A stretch of DNA of 64,000 bases from Sphingomonas parapaucimobilis NBRC 15100 (lineage in GTDB: Bacteria; Pseudomonadota; Alphaproteobacteria; Sphingomonadales; Sphingomonadaceae): the NCBI RefSeq assembly GCF_000787715.1, contig NZ_BBPI01000060.1:1-64000 (forward strand), read 5' to 3'. Below the pieces are notes generated by a model, which did not search any database, was not told where the DNA came from, and saw only the letters and a list, made by a program, of their open reading frames with translations. The translations under genes and the position numbers were made by a program. Within the stretch, counting starts at the first letter, position 1, and each line of letters starts with the position of its first letter. Shown here piece after piece: positions 23,429 to 31,049 of the stretch.

Positions 23429-25848
23429 GGGGCCGTGCTCGCCATGGGCATACAGACGGCCCGGATGCGGACCTGATCTCCGGGTTGCGCTGCGAAGGGA
23501 AAACGCGCGCGGCAGCGGCGGCCATCGGGATCGGTGACGATCGCCTCGTTCCGCGCCCCGAGCGCATAGAGGAACGCGGCCCCGTCATAGCCGACCACAT
23601 CCGGGGGCAGCCCGGCCCGTTCGATCCCCGAGCCCAGCGGCAACGGCCGCCCCTCGCCATCGATGAACTCGACCAGCGCCGTATCGGTTTCACGCGCCAC
23701 GCCGAACGCGACGAGCGCGGGCACGCGGGTAAAGGCCACCGCCTCGGCATGGGTCGAGGCGATGCGTGCGTCGACCGGCAGCGAGGAGGGGTCGATCGAG
23801 ATCGCGCTCGGCTCGAACGGGGCGATGTCGGGGACCAGCAGCTTGCCCGACGCGCCGGTGGTGCCGACCAGCTGGTTCTCGCGGTACACCCGCACGCCGC
23901 TCGCGCCCGCATCGGCCACCGCAAAGGACTGGTCGAGCCGCCGCGCCGCATAGAGGTCGCCACCGATCAACGCGACCGCGCCCTCCGCCTGCAAGGTCCC
24001 GGAGAGGTTGCCGCCCGCATAGAGGCCGGTCGCCTCGAACTGCGCGAAGCCGGTGGTATGGCGGACGATGGCATGGCCCGCCCGTTCGCGGCCATCGGCG
24101 ACGCGTACCGACCAGCCCCAGGAGCCGGGCTCGTGCGCGCCCTGGCGCGACATCTCGGCATAGCCCGATGCGCGCCCCTCCGACACCGTCGCGCCGGTCG
24201 TCACCGAGGCGCGTCGCCCGAAGGGCAGGCTGGCCCCGACGAACAGGCCGAAGCTGCGGTCGCCGCTCAGGTCCGCAACGGCATTGGCGAACAGCGACAG
24301 ACGCCCGACATTGGCGGTCGAGGACAGGCTGGCCAGCCGATAGCGGTCTCCCGCCGCCGTCCTGGAGTTGACCAGGCTGGCCCCGACCGAGGCCGAGGTC
24401 GCGGCGACGGGCAGCGACAAGGAAATCTGGTCGACCTCGCGCGGCGCCCCGAAGATCCGTCGGTCGCCCGCCAGGATCGGGCCGAAGGACGATGTGCGCG
24501 AGGCGAGATCCTCATAACGACCGATCGTCCGCATCGAACGGATCAGCACCGAAAAGCCGGAACGGCGCGTCTCGAAGGCGATATCGACCAGCCCGCCAGT
24601 GCGGCCCCCCGCCTGGCTGACCGCCCCGGCGAGCGACAGCAAGGCCTGGTCCCGCAACGTCACGACGCCGCCAGCGCCCAGCTGGACAAGGCCCGCGCCC
24701 AGTTCGGCATGCCCCTGCAGCGTCAGCCGATCGGTCATGCCGCGGCGCACCGAGGCGGAGGCGACCAACCGCCGATCATAGTCGTTCGACAGGATCGCAT
24801 AGCTGCGCCGCGCAAAGCCGATCTCGGCGCTGAAATCGGTCAGCCCCTCCGCAAGCAATTGGGGCGAGGCATAGAAGGGTGCGGTCTGCACGGTTTCCCG
24901 CCCCAGCGCATCGCGGACGACGACGGTGGCGACGCCCGCGCCCTGCACGACCGGTGGGTGCATGACGGCATAGGGACCCTGGGGCACATCGGCCGACAGG
25001 GTGCGGACCCGGTCGATGAACAGGTCGAGCGTCGAGGGGGCGGCGGCGCTGCCCAGCAGTCGAGGGACCGGCATGGTGACGAGGTCGGGGCGCATGCCGA
25101 AAGACCGCTGGATCTGAAGGCCCGCCATGCGGATCGGGCGGGTCCAGGCATGGCCGCCATTGATCGTGTCGCCCATGCGCAGCGTCACCAGCCGCGCCGG
25201 GTCCTCATAGCTGTAGGTCGTGACCAGCCGGGTGAAGCGCGGCCCATCCGACAACAGGCCGACCGCGCTGCTCTCGAACAGGCCGAACGCACCGAACACG
25301 CGCGTCCCGAACGCGCCCGATGCGCCGGTAGAGCGTGGACCGACCGCACTCCGGTCCCCGCTGGCGAACAGCGTATAGTCCAGCACCGCGCCGAAGGGTG
25401 GCCGGTCGGGCGTCCGGCCGGAACGGTCGCCGCGCCCGCCGTCGATCAACGTCGGGTTCTGTACGGTCGGCCCCGCGGCCAGCCACATGATCTGGCGCAT
25501 CTGTTCATAGCGGTAGCGCAGCCCGGAAATGCGCTCCAGCGGGACGTCGCCCGCCACCGCATCCGGCGGGACCTTGACCCCCAGCGTCCGCAACTGGGCG
25601 ACGGGTGCGGTGAAACTGCCGTCTGCGCGTTGCGTGAACGACGCGACATAGCCGGTGGGCTTGTCGTTCAGATAGACCTCGAGCTGAAGCGCCTGATCCT
25701 GGCGGCTGGGGTCGACATCGACCCCGACACGAAGGCTGTCGGTGTCCTGCGCACCGGCCGTCTGCGCGCAGGCCAGCATGGCCAGGATGATCCAGGCCAG
25801 CTCACCGGCGCGGTTGGGTCGCAAGGGAGACCTCGATCGGGCCGCCAT
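23425..25848 (-). CDS. Chaperone-usher pilus outer membrane usher
   Basis: 807 residues: a signal-like N-terminus (ILAMLACAQTAGA), the usher N-domain with LEVYLNDKPTGYV, a long beta-barrel with plug, and C-terminal domains including GSGIERAGLPPDVVGYDG and the GRRCRARF end. Ushers form the outer-membrane pore through which pilin-chaperone complexes are assembled. Sequence and partners fit the archaic (CsuD-like) clade. It overlaps the chaperone gene by 47 bp at its start and the tip gene by 4 bp, so the operon is tightly coupled; a slightly later start is possible. Confidence 0.92.
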   Translation of the reverse strand: MAARSRSPLRPNRAGELAWIILAMLACAQTAGAQDTDSLRVGVDVDPSRQDQALQLEVYLNDKPTGYVASFTQRADGSFTAPVAQLRTLGVKVPPDAVAGDVPLERISGLRYRYEQMRQIMWLAAGPTVQNPTLIDGGRGDRSGRTPDRPPFGAVLDYTLFASGDRSAVGPRSTGASGAFGTRVFGAFGLFESSAVGLLSDGPRFTRLVTTYSYEDPARLVTLRMGDTINGGHAWTRPIRMAGLQIQRSFGMRPDLVTMPVPRLLGSAAAPSTLDLFIDRVRTLSADVPQGPYAVMHPPVVQGAGVATVVVRDALGRETVQTAPFYASPQLLAEGLTDFSAEIGFARRSYAILSNDYDRRLVASASVRRGMTDRLTLQGHAELGAGLVQLGAGGVVTLRDQALLSLAGAVSQAGGRTGGLVDIAFETRRSGFSVLIRSMRTIGRYEDLASRTSSFGPILAGDRRIFGAPREVDQISLSLPVAATSASVGASLVNSRTAAGDRYRLASLSSTANVGRLSLFANAVADLSGDRSFGLFVGASLPFGRRASVTTGATVSEGRASGYAEMSRQGAHEPGSWGWSVRVADGRERAGHAIVRHTTGFAQFEATGLYAGGNLSGTLQAEGAVALIGGDLYAARRLDQSFAVADAGASGVRVYRENQLVGTTGASGKLLVPDIAPFEPSAISIDPSSLPVDARIASTHAEAVAFTRVPALVAFGVARETDTALVEFIDGEGRPLPLGSGIERAGLPPDVVGYDGAAFLYALGARNEAIVTDPDGRRCRARFPFAAQPGDQVRIRAVCMPMASTAP

Positions 25849-26533
25849 CGGAAACGGCCCGCATCCGCAGGTCGGTGCCGCCGGGCAGGGCGGTGCCGGG
25901 GTTCAGCGGAATGCGAAGGTCGGACCCGGCCAGCACATAACCGACCAGTCCCGACCGGGCGAGAAGCTGCCGGCTGCCCGCGATCAGCTGAAGGTCGGCG
26001 ATGCGCAGGCGCCGGTTGCCCTTGTTGCGCCCGACCAGCGCCGCGCCGCCGCCCGACCGGTCGATCCGCCATTCCACATCGGGCATCCGGCGCGGGATGT
26101 CGGAGAAGAAGGCGGGGATCGACTGACGCACCACCAGATTGACGGTGCCCGGCTGTGCGCGGGTCGGTTCGGGCACTTCGTCGATCAGGACGCGATACGC
26201 TTCCTCGCCGACCGGTGCGGCCTTGGCCGTGCGGACGACGCGGATCAGATATTGCTGCTGCGGGGCCAGCGTGGAGAAGGGCGGGCTGGCGACCACGTCA
26301 TTGGTGGGGGTCAGGACATCGGCTCCGTCGCGCGACGTCCACTTCATCACGCGGACCTGGATACGCACCGGCCGCTGCTCGGCATTGCTGAGCGTCAGCG
26401 AGGTCGTGCGGGCGCCCGGCAGCGGGTCGATGGCGACCGGTGCGACCCGGATGTCCGAGGCATGGCCGATCGCCGGGATCGTCAGCACCATCGCCCCCGT
26501 CGCCGCAAGCGCCCGCTTCATGGACGGCATCAT
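25802..26533 (-). CDS. Periplasmic pilus assembly chaperone
   Basis: 243 residues with a signal peptide (ALAATGAMVLTIPAIGHA) and a two-domain PapD-like fold. The first domain shows IRVAPVAIDPLPGARTTSL and the conserved strand YLIRVVRTAK; the second is short, as in archaic chaperones. It would hold SCPU subunits in the periplasm for the usher by donor-strand complementation. Its start overlaps the pilin stop (TGATG) and its end overlaps the usher start. Confidence 0.9.
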   Translation of the reverse strand: MMPSMKRALAATGAMVLTIPAIGHASDIRVAPVAIDPLPGARTTSLTLSNAEQRPVRIQVRVMKWTSRDGADVLTPTNDVVASPPFSTLAPQQQYLIRVVRTAKAAPVGEEAYRVLIDEVPEPTRAQPGTVNLVVRQSIPAFFSDIPRRMPDVEWRIDRSGGGAALVGRNKGNRRLRIADLQLIAGSRQLLARSGLVGYVLAGSDLRIPLNPGTALPGGTDLRMRAVSDGGPIEVSLATQPRR

Positions 26534-27027
26534 CAGTATGTCACCGTGACCTGAACGGTGTCGGTATAGCTGCCCGCCGCCGGGGTGGTCTGGGCCGGGA
26601 CGCGGCCATAGACCGTCAGCGACTGCACCGCGCCATTGCCGATCCCGGCCAGCGTGTCGGTGCCCGGGGTATTGCCCCAGATCTGCGACCGGGCGGGATC
26701 GCGGAACAGCTCATAGACCACCGTGGCCCCCGCGCCCGAGGTCAACCGCCGCGCCGCCACCGTCGCCCCCGTGCCCGCCCCGGCATTCAGGCCGATATTA
26801 TAGGGGGTGGTGTTGGTACACTGGACGCCGATCGTGCTGGTCGAGGTGATCGCGGCCTGGATCACGCCGGTATTGCCGAAGGCCAGGTCGCTGGCCGAGG
26901 TCAGGCGGCATTCGGCCTGGATCGTCATCGATACCTGGAACTGCGTGCTCTGCTGCGCGGCGGCGGGATCGGCGATCAGGACGCAGCCCAGTGCCGCGAT
27001 GCCGATATGTGCGAGATAGGGTTTCAC
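26533..27027 (-). CDS. SCPU-domain pilin, major subunit candidate
   Basis: 164 residues: a signal peptide (YLAHIGIAALGCVLIADPAAA) and a single SCPU domain with the cysteine pair in AECRLTS and VQCTNTT, ending TVQVTVTY. It resembles CsuA/B-type major pilins of archaic chaperone-usher pili. The GTG at 27027 is preferred because GGAGG lies about 10 bp upstream, inside the longer ATG-initiated reading (27048). First gene of the operon. Confidence 0.85.
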   Translation of the reverse strand: MKPYLAHIGIAALGCVLIADPAAAQQSTQFQVSMTIQAECRLTSASDLAFGNTGVIQAAITSTSTIGVQCTNTTPYNIGLNAGAGTGATVAARRLTSGAGATVVYELFRDPARSQIWGNTPGTDTLAGIGNGAVQSLTVYGRVPAQTTPAAGSYTDTVQVTVTY

Positions 27028-27174
27028 GATATTGTGCCTCCAAATCACGTCTCATCAAAAGGCTGAAGTTCTTATCAAGCTGCTAAAGCTTCGGAATCGG
27101 ACGAGAATTCTGGGATGCGGTCTTGATGACGGCGGCCTGTGCCTTGGCGCGCCGAACGTGCTAGGGCGCGGTCC

Positions 27175-27495
27175 ATGTCGAAAACCCAAATTCAGGCCGG
27201 CAGCGTGACCGTCGACGGCGTCACCTATGACTGGCACCTCCAGCGCGAACCCCATCTGTCGGATGATGAAGGCTGGAAGGGCATGACCATCGCGCTTTCC
27301 GAACAGGGCGCCGGGCGCGAGGCGCATATGGAGTTCCCCGCCCCGAAGCGGCTGCTCAAGGGTTTGCCGCGCGGGCGGCTCCAGCTCGACGACCCGACGA
27401 TCACGCGTTGCGTGCGCTCCGCCCTGGCGGCGGGCTGGGACCCGATGTCGCGCGGGCGGCCGGTGGTCTTCACGGTCGACGCGGAAGGGAATTGA
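27175..27495 (+). CDS. Conserved hypothetical protein
   Basis: 106 residues with no signal or membrane segment. It is a compact alpha/beta-like sequence: VTVDGVTYDWHLQREP at the start, then GWKGMTIALSEQG and the basic PKRLLKGLPRGRLQ segment. I do not recognise the family beyond a feeling that similar small proteins occur in sphingomonads. The ATG at 27175 was chosen because the reading before it crosses spacer. Convergent with the HEAT-repeat gene across a short C/G-rich hairpin. Confidence 0.7.
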   Translation: MSKTQIQAGSVTVDGVTYDWHLQREPHLSDDEGWKGMTIALSEQGAGREAHMEFPAPKRLLKGLPRGRLQLDDPTITRCVRSALAAGWDPMSRGRPVVFTVDAEGN

Positions 27496-27511
27496 GGCTG
27501 GATTTCCCTCT

Positions 27512-27543
27512 ATTCCTCCCCCTGCAAGGGGGGGAAGGGGGGA
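27512..27543. repeat. Short C/G-rich hairpin repeat fragment
   Basis: ATTCCTCCCCCTGCAAGGGG at 27513-27532, followed by a GGGGAAGGGGGG run, forms a strong hairpin between two convergent genes. It matches the outer module (ATTCCTCCCC) of the long mosaic palindromes and may be a fragment that also ends transcription from both sides. Confidence 0.55.
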
Positions 27544-27544
27544 C

Positions 27545-28651
27545 TCAGGCCGGGCCGATCAGATCGAACGCCGCAATGGCCATGGTCCGGCCGTTGACGA
27601 GCAGTTCGACCTCATGGCGACCAAGATGGTGGCGGCGCGTGCTGAAATCGCGAAGGACCTGCCGGATGCCCAGCGTGGCCGAGGCCGATCCGGCAAGGTC
27701 GAAGGTCTTGAGCTTGAAGACTTTGGCCGCCGTCTTGCCTGCACCCCGCGCATAATGGAGTCGATAATCGACGACGAGGCGCTGGTCGGCTCGGGTCAGG
27801 GACGACAGCTCGGCCGCGAGCGTGACAGCCTCGCCCAGCTTGACGGTCGCGGGTTCGACGGTGAAACGATCGACCCGCACCGCCGCCCCATGCGCGACCC
27901 CGATCAGCGCCAGCGCGCGCGGATCGCCCTTTTTGATCAGCGTGCGCAAGCCATGGCGGATGATCCAGCCGGTATGCGGCGTATCCCGGTCCCAGCCTTC
28001 CAGATGATCGACCAGCCAGTCCGCACGATCCTTGCCGATATCGTTCAGATGGTTGGCGACCGACTTGCGGACATAGAGGCTGGGATCGTTCCGCAACGCC
28101 TCCAGGATCGGGGCGGCCAGCGTCGGATCGCCCCGCAGCGCCGGAACGCGTGACGCCCAGGGCAGGCGCGGGCGGCTGCCCTCGCTGGCGAGGCGACGGA
28201 CATGCTCGTTCGGGTCGGTGGTCCAGCGCAGCATCTGCGCCAGCGTCCGCTCGGGGTCGGCGGCGAGGAATGGGCGGATGGCGAACTCCGCCGAGCCGAA
28301 CCGGGTCAGGTCGGCCAGCGCCGCCAGCGACCGATCGAAATGGTCCAAGCCCTGTCTGGCGACGAACTCGGTGACGGCCATGGCCTGGAAGCTGTGGGTC
28401 AGCTGCGGCGCGATGGCCCGGACGATATCGAGCGCGGTCGCATAGTCGGTCGGCAAGGCCCCATGGAGCGCGTCGGCGAGATGGCGCACCCGCTCCATGA
28501 TCGACAACCCTTCCAGCCCGTCCAGCGCCGCATCGAGAAAGCCCGCGCGGTTGAAGACGGGCGACGCCGCCGCACCCGCATCGGCGATGATCGTCACCGC
28601 CTCGCTGCCCAGAATGTCCTTCATCAGGGGATAGGCTTTTGCGTCGCTCAT
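27545..28651 (-). CDS. DNA alkylation repair (AlkC/AlkD-like HEAT) protein
   Basis: 368 residues, all-helical with HEAT-like repeats, as in the DNA alkylation repair glycosylase family: FLDAALDGLEGLSIMERV, then MLRWTTDPNEHVRRLASEGSR and SLYVRKSVANHLNDIGKDR, each a tell-tale repeat of that family. Members excise N3- and N7-alkylpurines. The C-terminal 100 residues form a beta-rich extension (FTVEPATVKLGEAV onward), as in some AlkC-type proteins. The ATG at 28651 opens MSDAKAYPLMKDILG; the frame upstream is a shadow. Confidence 0.88.
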   Translation of the reverse strand: MSDAKAYPLMKDILGSEAVTIIADAGAAASPVFNRAGFLDAALDGLEGLSIMERVRHLADALHGALPTDYATALDIVRAIAPQLTHSFQAMAVTEFVARQGLDHFDRSLAALADLTRFGSAEFAIRPFLAADPERTLAQMLRWTTDPNEHVRRLASEGSRPRLPWASRVPALRGDPTLAAPILEALRNDPSLYVRKSVANHLNDIGKDRADWLVDHLEGWDRDTPHTGWIIRHGLRTLIKKGDPRALALIGVAHGAAVRVDRFTVEPATVKLGEAVTLAAELSSLTRADQRLVVDYRLHYARGAGKTAAKVFKLKTFDLAGSASATLGIRQVLRDFSTRRHHLGRHEVELLVNGRTMAIAAFDLIGPA

Positions 28652-28808
28652 GATGGTCGGTCGTCCGCCCCGAATATCGCTGGTGGCGACCATTACCGCA
28701 TGGACGCGATATCGTGTGCGCAAAATGCCGTCATCAGACCGCCGCGGGCACGTAACGCCGCTGCCACGGCCTGCCGACAGTCGCACCTTCGCCGCCTGAG
28801 CGCAGCCC

Positions 28809-29042
28809 GTGCCGGATACGGGCGCGGACAGCGACGTGATCGTCACCGGCACCCGTGAGCGGGGTCGGACCCAGTTCGATACGCCAGCGCAGTTGCTGCT
28901 CGACCGGCATCGCATTTTCACCGTCCGTCGCACCGGACCGGCCGGGGGAGTGTGCATCCGCGTCACGCCCGCGCTGTTCACGTCGATGGCAGAGGTCGAC
29001 CGGCTGGCCGCTGCCTTGCCCGATCTCGTGGCAGCCTGCTGA
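28809..29042 (+). pseudogene. Chimeric remnant: TonB-receptor start joined to class V aminotransferase end
   Basis: The frame opens after an in-frame TGA with AQP-VPDTGADSDVIVTGTRE and RGRTQFDT, the mature N-terminus and TonB-box region of a TonB-dependent receptor. It switches at about 28883 to LLLDRHRIFTVRRTGPAGG and IRVTPALFTSMAEVDRL, the C-terminus of a class V PLP aminotransferase. Both parts are in one frame. Most of both proteins is missing, so it should be non-functional. The remaining 28652-28808 and 29043-29166 hold nothing recognisable. Confidence 0.75.
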
Positions 29043-29166
29043 TCCGTCGAGTCTAGGTTTGGAAAAGGTCGGTTGGCCTTCTGCCCGAGTTGCCCGTCAT
29101 GCCGTTCGGACCGATGACGATTGACGACGCTGGCAGGCCCGCCGGTTTCGCGACATAGCGAACGCC

Positions 29167-30906
29167 ATGTCCTTCCCCCGACTCTCGCCATCCTGGTTCC
29201 GCCACCGGGTCCGATCCAGCGAAGCCAGCCTCGTTCTGCTCGCCATCGCGATCGGTGCGGCGGCGGGGCTGCTCAGCGTGGCGCAAGGGGCGATTGCGCG
29301 GGGATTGCAGCGGCTGCTGTTCACGCTGGAGGTGGATCAGCGCTTGAGCGCCAGCACGATCATCCCGGCCTGGGGGCTGCTCGCCCTGCCGCTGGGGGGA
29401 TTGGTGCTGGTCCTGTTCTCGCGGGTCACGGGTGCGCGCAAGCGGCGGCTGGTCGACGCGGTGGAGGCCAATGCGCTGCATGGCGGGCGCATGTCCTGGT
29501 CGGACAGTCTGGTCATTTCGGGCCAGACGATCATCTCGAACGGCTTCGGCGCATCGGTCGGGCTGGAGGCGGCCTATGCGCAATTGGGTGCGGGGTTGGC
29601 GTCGATCACCGGCAGCTGGTTGCGGCTGCGGCGCGGCGACTTGCGCGTGCTGGTCGGGGCGGGGACGGGGGCGGCGATCGCGGGGGCGTTCGGCGCGCCG
29701 CTGGCCGGGGCCTTCTATGCCTTCGAGATCGTCATCGGCGCCTATACGCCTGCCGCCATCGCGCCGGTCGCCGCCGCCGCGCTGACCGGCGTGCTGGTCG
29801 CGCAGATGCTGGGGGCACAGCCCTACCTCGTCAATGCGGTGGCGGGCGAGGCGGTGTTGACCCATCATTACCTCATTTATGCCGGGCTGGGGGCCGTGGC
29901 GGCGGCGTTGGGCATCGCGCTGATGCACGCCGTCGCCGAAATGGAGATGCTGACCCGTCGCCTGCCCATCCCGGCGGCGTGGCGGCCGGTCTTGGGGGGC
30001 GTCCTGCTGATCCCGCTTGCCTGGCTGACGCCGCAGGTGCTGTCGGCGGGGCATGGGGCGCTGCATCTCGACCTGGAATATGGCCTGCCGCTCAGCTTCC
30101 TCGCCGCCATCTTCATCATGAAGAGTGCGGCGTCGATCGTATCGCTGGGTTTCGGTTTTCGCGGCGGCCTGTTCTTCGCGTCGCTGTTCCTCGGCAGCCT
30201 GCTCGGCCATATCTATGCCGACCTGATCGGGTGGGTGGCGGGAGCGCCGGTCGTCGATCCGCAAAATGCCGCGCTGGTCGGCATGGCGGCCTTCGCGGTG
30301 GCGGTGGTCGGCGGGCCGATGACCATGGCGATGCTGGTGCTGGAGGCCACGCACGACTTCTCGCTGGCGGGGGCGGCGATCGCGGCCTCGCTGGTCACGA
30401 CGACCATCGTGCGCGAGACCTTCGGCTATTCCTTCTCGACCTGGCGGCTGCATCTGCGCGGCGAGACGATCAAGAGCGCCCGCGATATCGGCTGGATGCG
30501 GACCCTGACGGCGGGCCGCATGATGCGCCGGGTCGAGCGCGCGACGCCCTCGGCATGGACCATCGCCGAGTTTCGCCGCGCCTTTCCGCTGGGGTCGACC
30601 AGCCGCGTCGTGCTGGTTGATGAACAGGACCATTATGCCGGGATCGTCCAGACCGCGCGCGCCTATGTCGACGGGCTGGACCCGGCCGAGCCGGTCGCGA
30701 CGCTCGCCATCCACCGCGACCATGCGCTGGCGCCCGAGGCGGATGTGAAGGCGGTCATGCGCGCGCTCGACGCGGCGGGGGCCGACGAAATGGCGGTCGT
30801 CGGCCCGGACCGGACGGTGCTGGGCCTGCTGTCCGAACCCTATGTCCGCCGCCGCTATGCCGAGGAGATGGACAAGGCGCAGCGGGCCTTGTTCGGCGAG
30901 GACTGA
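29167..30906 (+). CDS. Divergent ClC-type channel/transporter with CBS domains
   Basis: 579 residues: a ClC membrane core (about residues 15-440) then a C-terminal CBS pair (about 455-575). The gating-glutamate motif GREGP appears as GLEAAY with the Glu kept, the GGIFAP motif is GGLFFA, and the usual GSGIP selectivity-filter motif is not recognisable (ARKRRLVDAVEAN instead). Relatives move chloride, fluoride or nitrate; the altered filter makes the ion uncertain. The ATG opens MSFPRLSPSWFRHR. It stands alone, between the chimeric remnant and a long palindrome. Confidence 0.88.
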   Translation: MSFPRLSPSWFRHRVRSSEASLVLLAIAIGAAAGLLSVAQGAIARGLQRLLFTLEVDQRLSASTIIPAWGLLALPLGGLVLVLFSRVTGARKRRLVDAVEANALHGGRMSWSDSLVISGQTIISNGFGASVGLEAAYAQLGAGLASITGSWLRLRRGDLRVLVGAGTGAAIAGAFGAPLAGAFYAFEIVIGAYTPAAIAPVAAAALTGVLVAQMLGAQPYLVNAVAGEAVLTHHYLIYAGLGAVAAALGIALMHAVAEMEMLTRRLPIPAAWRPVLGGVLLIPLAWLTPQVLSAGHGALHLDLEYGLPLSFLAAIFIMKSAASIVSLGFGFRGGLFFASLFLGSLLGHIYADLIGWVAGAPVVDPQNAALVGMAAFAVAVVGGPMTMAMLVLEATHDFSLAGAAIAASLVTTTIVRETFGYSFSTWRLHLRGETIKSARDIGWMRTLTAGRMMRRVERATPSAWTIAEFRRAFPLGSTSRVVLVDEQDHYAGIVQTARAYVDGLDPAEPVATLAIHRDHALAPEADVKAVMRALDAAGADEMAVVGPDRTVLGLLSEPYVRRRYAEEMDKAQRALFGED

Positions 30907-30918
30907 CCGCACTTGTTT

Positions 30919-31042
30919 CATTCCTCCCCTGTAAGATGGGGGGACCATCCGCAGGATGGTGGAGGGGTGTCACCCTTCTCGATAGCGGGACACCCCTCCG
31001 TCAGGCCTTCGGCCTGCCACCTCCCCTTGCAGGGGAGGAATG
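30919..31042. repeat. Long mosaic intergenic palindrome, copy 2
   Basis: The outer arms are CATTCCTCCCCT and AGGGGAGGAATG. Inside are GACCATCCGCAGGATGGT and a GAGGGGTGTC..GACACCCCTC pair, then CAGGCCTTCGGCCTG. The whole 124 bp can fold as one imperfect cruciform or hairpin. It sits between convergent genes and contains no ORF of note. Confidence 0.8.
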
Positions 31043-31049
31043 AGCGGCC

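Noticed and set aside
23485..26142. An 885-codon plus-strand frame opposite the usher and chaperone
   Set aside because: Composition (runs of R, G, H, P, D) is that of an antisense shadow in high-GC DNA; the minus strand has clear usher and chaperone motifs.
28996..30948. Long minus-strand frame opposite the ClC gene
   Set aside because: Shadow composition; the plus strand carries membrane helices and CBS domains in order.
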